The position numbers were made by a program, and so were the translations under genes. Under the pieces are notes generated by a model. The model saw only the letters and a list, made by a program, of their open reading frames with translations. It was not told where the DNA came from and did not search any database. From assembly GCA_002284615.2 (NCBI GenBank), contig MU069753.1, forward strand, positions 201,867-222,314: DNA of 20,448 nt. The letters run 5' to 3'. The DNA comes from Dunaliella salina (Eukaryota; Chlorophyta; Chlorophyceae; Chlamydomonadales; Dunaliellaceae). Below are positions 17,953-20,448 of this stretch, piece after piece (position 1 is the stretch's first letter; each line of letters begins with the position of its first letter).

Positions 17953-18045
17953 ATAGGAAAAAGGAGTCTTTGCATTCCATAGACCGTGTGCATTCAGGAA
18001 GGTTTTCCAAACCAGCAAGCTTGCAGGGGCCTCAGGAAGAGGACG
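17953..18045 (+). mobile_element. SINE-like element, type B
   Basis: ATAGGAAAAAGGAGTC, TTTGCATTCCATAGACCGTG, CATTCAGGAAGG, CCAGCAAGCTTGCAGGGGCC and TCAGGAAGAG. The CAAGCTTGCAGGG core is shared with 16600 and, less exactly, 13290. Just after it is a 9-bp hairpin. Confidence 0.45.
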
Positions 18046-18069
18046 TAGGTTTCGACGACTACCTACGTC
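18042..18069. other. Perfect 9-bp stem, 10-nt loop
   Basis: GACGTAGGT and ACCTACGTC are exact reverse complements separated by TTCGACGACT. No U run follows directly (T run begins 18120), so it is not a classic terminator. Confidence 0.6.
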
Positions 18070-18507
18070 AGGAACATCCAGTCTTATTGAGAGACAGAGC
18101 TCATGAGGATGTGAGGATATTTTTTTACCTTTTCATGTAGTAGCAAAGAAAATGAAAATCCTACTTAGGCAACAGAACTCATAAGTTTGCATCCATAATT
18201 GCTGGCCCTCGTTCATTTCACAGATCCTCTATCTACACACTTACATGCTTGTCTCCATCATGTATAGTCTATTGACATGCTTGCAATTACCAATCAAAAA
18301 GAACAACCATCATTTCTCGATGAACTCTTTGTTGAAGAACAGGCTTGTTGTCAGCTTTTTTGTCTGGAGGACTCCTGTTCCTGTAGCCCCAACCTGACCG
18401 GAGAAGCACGTTAACGGGCCAAAATAAAGTTTTTGTTTGTTGCAGCAGGCTCCACCAAGCCCCAGGAGAATGGTTCAACAACTCTCCCTCTAAAATTTTT
18501 GCAGAAG
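18070..18507. other. No gene recognised
   Basis: Minus-strand frames near 18287-18562 have no recognised domain. GGCCAAAATAAAG and TTTGTTTGTTGCAGCAGG near 18420 look like an intron acceptor or polyadenylation-type signal by chance. No RNA gene is seen. Confidence 0.3.
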
Positions 18508-18620
18508 AAATGAAAAGAGAAAAAGAAAAACACGCAGGCAGTGGAAATACTCCCCCCATCAATTAAGGAAAAGAGAATACCTAGGTCCAAGGCACCGTGT
18601 GCAAACTGCTTAGAAGCCTC
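18508..18620 (+). mobile_element. SINE-like element, type A head with B-like body
   Basis: GAAATGAAAAGAGAAAAAG, AAAACACGCAGGCAGTGGAA, ATACTCCCCCCATCAATTAA, GGAAAAGAGAATACC (type A) are followed by AGGTCCAAGGCACCGTGTGC and GCAAGC-like sequence closer to type B. It is a hybrid of both. Confidence 0.5.
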
Positions 18621-18967
18621 TGACTGCCTTGCTGGCAAGCATTATTCCTATATGTTATGCTTTCCAAAGTGGCCAGCCAGTGGTTCGGTCACAGCCACAC
18701 ACCTGTTTGCTTCAGCAAAGCTGCCTGCATCAGCAAGTACAGCTAGAATGCCCTTTTCTTCCTTCTGTTACAAGGTTATGACTTTTGATGCACAAAAGGT
18801 TCCCGAGTTTTGTCTATTTTTCAACCTGGACTGCTCAAGTCAAGCTCTGGCGGTAAACAAGGGACGAGAGAAATGGGGTCCGTGGTGGGGCGCACTAGCT
18901 TAGGTCTTCACAGTGCGATTAAAGTAGTCTAATTGCAATTTTGAGGGCCTTTCCTGTTTGAGCCAAG
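18621..18967. other. No gene recognised
   Basis: A plus-strand frame of 120 codons (18541-18903) covers this stretch but starts inside the SINE-like copy and shows no family features. Confidence 0.3.
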
Positions 18968-19330
18968 TCATGTACAGAGGGGATGAATTGTGAGTTGGTC
19001 ATTAACAAAGTTCTTGCACTTGTTGTGCAGACCATAAATGACCGAGGCCTCAGGTTCCATGTTGGGCGAGATCAGGATCGAGGGGTGGAGCAAGTTGATG
19101 TCCAGCAAAACGAATGGGTTCTTGATCCTACCCTTGGCTAGGTCCATGACGACATCCCCGAGATCATTCCAAGAGGACAATTGTACATCAAACAATGGTG
19201 AAATGGGGAAATGGTTGCTTTGATCATCAAAACCTTTATGGCTTGGTCACCACGGCCCAGTGGGTTGCCAAGCCAAGCTAAGTACTCGTCCTTGTCCAGA
19301 CGGTGAGTCCTGCCACTTGAGTGTCAGCTG
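18968..19330 (-). pseudogene. Unrecognised coding relic
   Basis: Two minus-strand frames look coding. The first reads RLDKDEYLAWLGNPLGRGDQ, AIKVLMIKATISPF. After a shift near 19205 the second reads FDVQLSSWNDLGDVVMDLAK, NPFVLLDINLLHPSILISPN, EASVIYGLHNKCKNFVNDQL, ending at 18968. The balanced residue composition and hydrophobic periodicity suggest real protein, and the neighbourhood suggests a mobile element. I do not recognise the family. Confidence 0.4.
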
Positions 19331-19334
19331 TGGG

Positions 19335-20135
19335 CCGTGGCTGCGGGCTTTGCTTCTTTCCATAAAGCAAGGCTAAGGACAAGATCCCAGACTCTCAGTT
19401 TGGCTTCTATCCCGGCCGAAACACCCTGCAACCCATCTTTATTTTGGGGCACATGAGACGGGAGCAGTGCATGTAAAAAAGCCGAACTTTTCTCCTTGTT
19501 GAATTCAAGCAGGCATTTGACACGATCCCTAGAGGCAAACTCTGGGAACATTTTTAGCTTTCCTGCGTGCCTGCGCATATGTTAGCTGTTACCATGAACT
19601 TGTATGGGAATGATGAGTACGCCTTGGTAGATGGACTTAGGCAAGCTGCGGTGAGCCTAGCTGCAGCAAGCCTGGTAGTAAGGGAAAAAGAAAAGAAAAG
19701 AAAAACTACGTAGGCGGAGAAACCCTCCCTACATCAATTAAGGAAAAGGAGACACATTGGCTCAAAGAGAGCCGTGTGCCCCCTCCACCACTAAGGGAGT
19801 GAAGCAGGCCCTTTGCCTCCTCTCTTATTTGCTTTAATGTAACGTGCACGGCGAAAAGGCATTGCCCGGGTAACACAAGGCATTCGAAGGCCTTATATAT
19901 TGATTGTTACACTTACATAAATGACATAGATTGCTTGGCAGAAGGTGTTGGTAGAGCTATTACAAGCACTTGAGTGGGTCAAGGTCACTCGCATGCTGTA
20001 TACGGATGATCTTTGCTTCACCACGAACAAGTCAGCATGCTTGACAGGTTGCGTCATCATATACAGAAGGAAGGGCCTGACAGTTGATGTTTGAGGTAGC
20101 ATTTCCATTCCCGTGCTGGCTCCCAGATGCCATCC
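19335..20135 (+). pseudogene. Non-LTR (LINE) reverse transcriptase, decayed
   Basis: RT blocks in order: DSQFGFYPGRNTLQPIFILG (from 19390), a stop at 19474, FLLVEFKQAFDTIPRGKLWE, a stop at about 19555, PAHMLAVTMNLYGNDEY, LVDGLRQAAV, then, after an insertion, GVKQ (19796-19807; cf. GVKQGCPLSP), YINDIDCLAEGVGRAIT (19914 on), RMLYTDDLCFTTN (YxDD box 19999-20010) and RRKGLTVDV. In the first catalytic block the usual Asp is Glu (VEFKQAFD). Two stops and at least three frame changes make it inactive. It would synthesise cDNA at the target site in an intact element. It looks like the N-terminal side of the family whose C-terminal pieces are at 4285-4965. Confidence 0.8.
19686..19791 (+). mobile_element. 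SINE-like type A copy inside the RT relic
   Basis: AAAAGAAAAGAAAAGAAAAA, CTACGTAGGCGGAGAAACCC, TCCCTACATCAATTAAGG, GGCTCAAAGAGAGCC, CCCCTCCACCAC. It separates the VDGLRQAAV and GVKQ segments of the RT. TAAGGGA occurs at both ends (19679-19685, 19792-19798), as a target duplication would. The family sequence itself has AAGG near that point, so the right boundary is not secure. Confidence 0.6.
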
Positions 20136-20198
20136 TTTAGGTATGGGGGAGATCACTTGACCAATACGGATTCCAGTAGCGCAGCCCCCCCTGCATGA

Positions 20199-20244
20199 TT
20201 CATTCACACACACACACACTCACACACACACATACACACACGCA

Positions 20245-20276
<32 letters not shown>

Positions 20277-20278
20277 CC
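20199..20278. repeat. CA microsatellite with (GCAC)n interruption
   Basis: CA units with TCA and TACA interruptions, then about six GCAC units (20240-20263) and more CA. The 71-codon frame across it is repeat-driven. Confidence 0.9.
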
Positions 20279-20448
20279 CTACTGGAGGCACCCCCTCCTC
20301 ACGGACACCAGCGACCCCTCCGCGGAGGGTCCGCAAGACAGTGCCTCCCCCTTCCTCAGGATGCACACTTGCGGACCCTCCGCGGAGGGGTCGCGGACTC
20401 CGCAGGATGATCCCTTCCGCACGGAGCCTCCGCGGGGAAGGTCCCTCA
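20279..20448. repeat. GC-rich block with perfect 27-bp inverted repeat
   Basis: 20311-20337 is the exact reverse complement of 20368-20394, with a 30-nt loop. Each arm contains the palindrome CCTCCGCGGAGG, and a third, partial copy (GCCTCCGCGGGG) is at 20426. The palindromes recur at about 60- and 50-bp spacing. The block is far richer in GC than the rest of the window and continues past its end. Confidence 0.7.

Noticed and set aside
18042..18069. Hairpin as a transcription terminator
   Set aside because: No adjacent U run and no gene ending here; in a eukaryotic context this role is not expected.

Overview
The window looks like repeat-dense nuclear DNA from a green-lineage eukaryote, probably an alga or early streptophyte. 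Four things point this way: spliced coding sequence of the plant/green DUF506 (PDDEXK-like) family with GT..AG introns, a short TTTAGGG-type telomeric array, long GA/CA/GT microsatellites, and many decayed non-LTR retrotransposon and SINE-like copies. There are no bacterial operons, RBS patterns, rRNAs, intact tRNAs or CRISPR arrays. The species cannot be named from the sequence.

Layout. 1-1350: a 70-bp-period minisatellite, an inverted-repeat element and one copy of a dispersed repeat (D). 1395-4965: four decayed minus-strand pieces of C-terminal LINE protein, interleaved with repeats D and E and a SINE-like copy. 5220-5570: short direct repeats around a tRNA-like segment. 5774-6317: a minus-strand low-complexity reading frame whose last part carries a HRDVNAAWNL motif, as in the RuvC-III block of TnpB/Fanzor nucleases, with telomeric repeats 38 bp upstream of its ATG. 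6400-12130: mostly unassigned DNA with tandem repeats, SINE-like copies, a 21-bp perfect inverted repeat and a 447-bp foldback element. 12132-12316: a (GA)n(CA)n microsatellite. 12950-14810: minus-strand SINE-like copies around a decayed mobile-element protein (13395-14551) and a (GT)n tract with ambiguous bases. 15670-17652: the one convincing host gene, a DUF506 protein in two exons with an 890-bp intron holding a (GGGAA)n tract and a SINE-like copy. 17950-18620: more SINE-like copies. 18968-19330: an unrecognised minus-strand coding relic. 19335-20135: a decayed LINE reverse transcriptase on the plus strand, split by a SINE-like insertion. 20199-20448: a CA-type microsatellite and a GC-rich block with a perfect 27-bp inverted repeat.

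Most coding signal is mobile-element debris. The RT domain on the right and the C-terminal fragments on the left look like parts of one LINE family. A GAAAA-headed SINE-like superfamily (at least twelve heads, both orientations, two tail types) is the most frequent structure. Family assignments rest on recognised motifs, not on any search.
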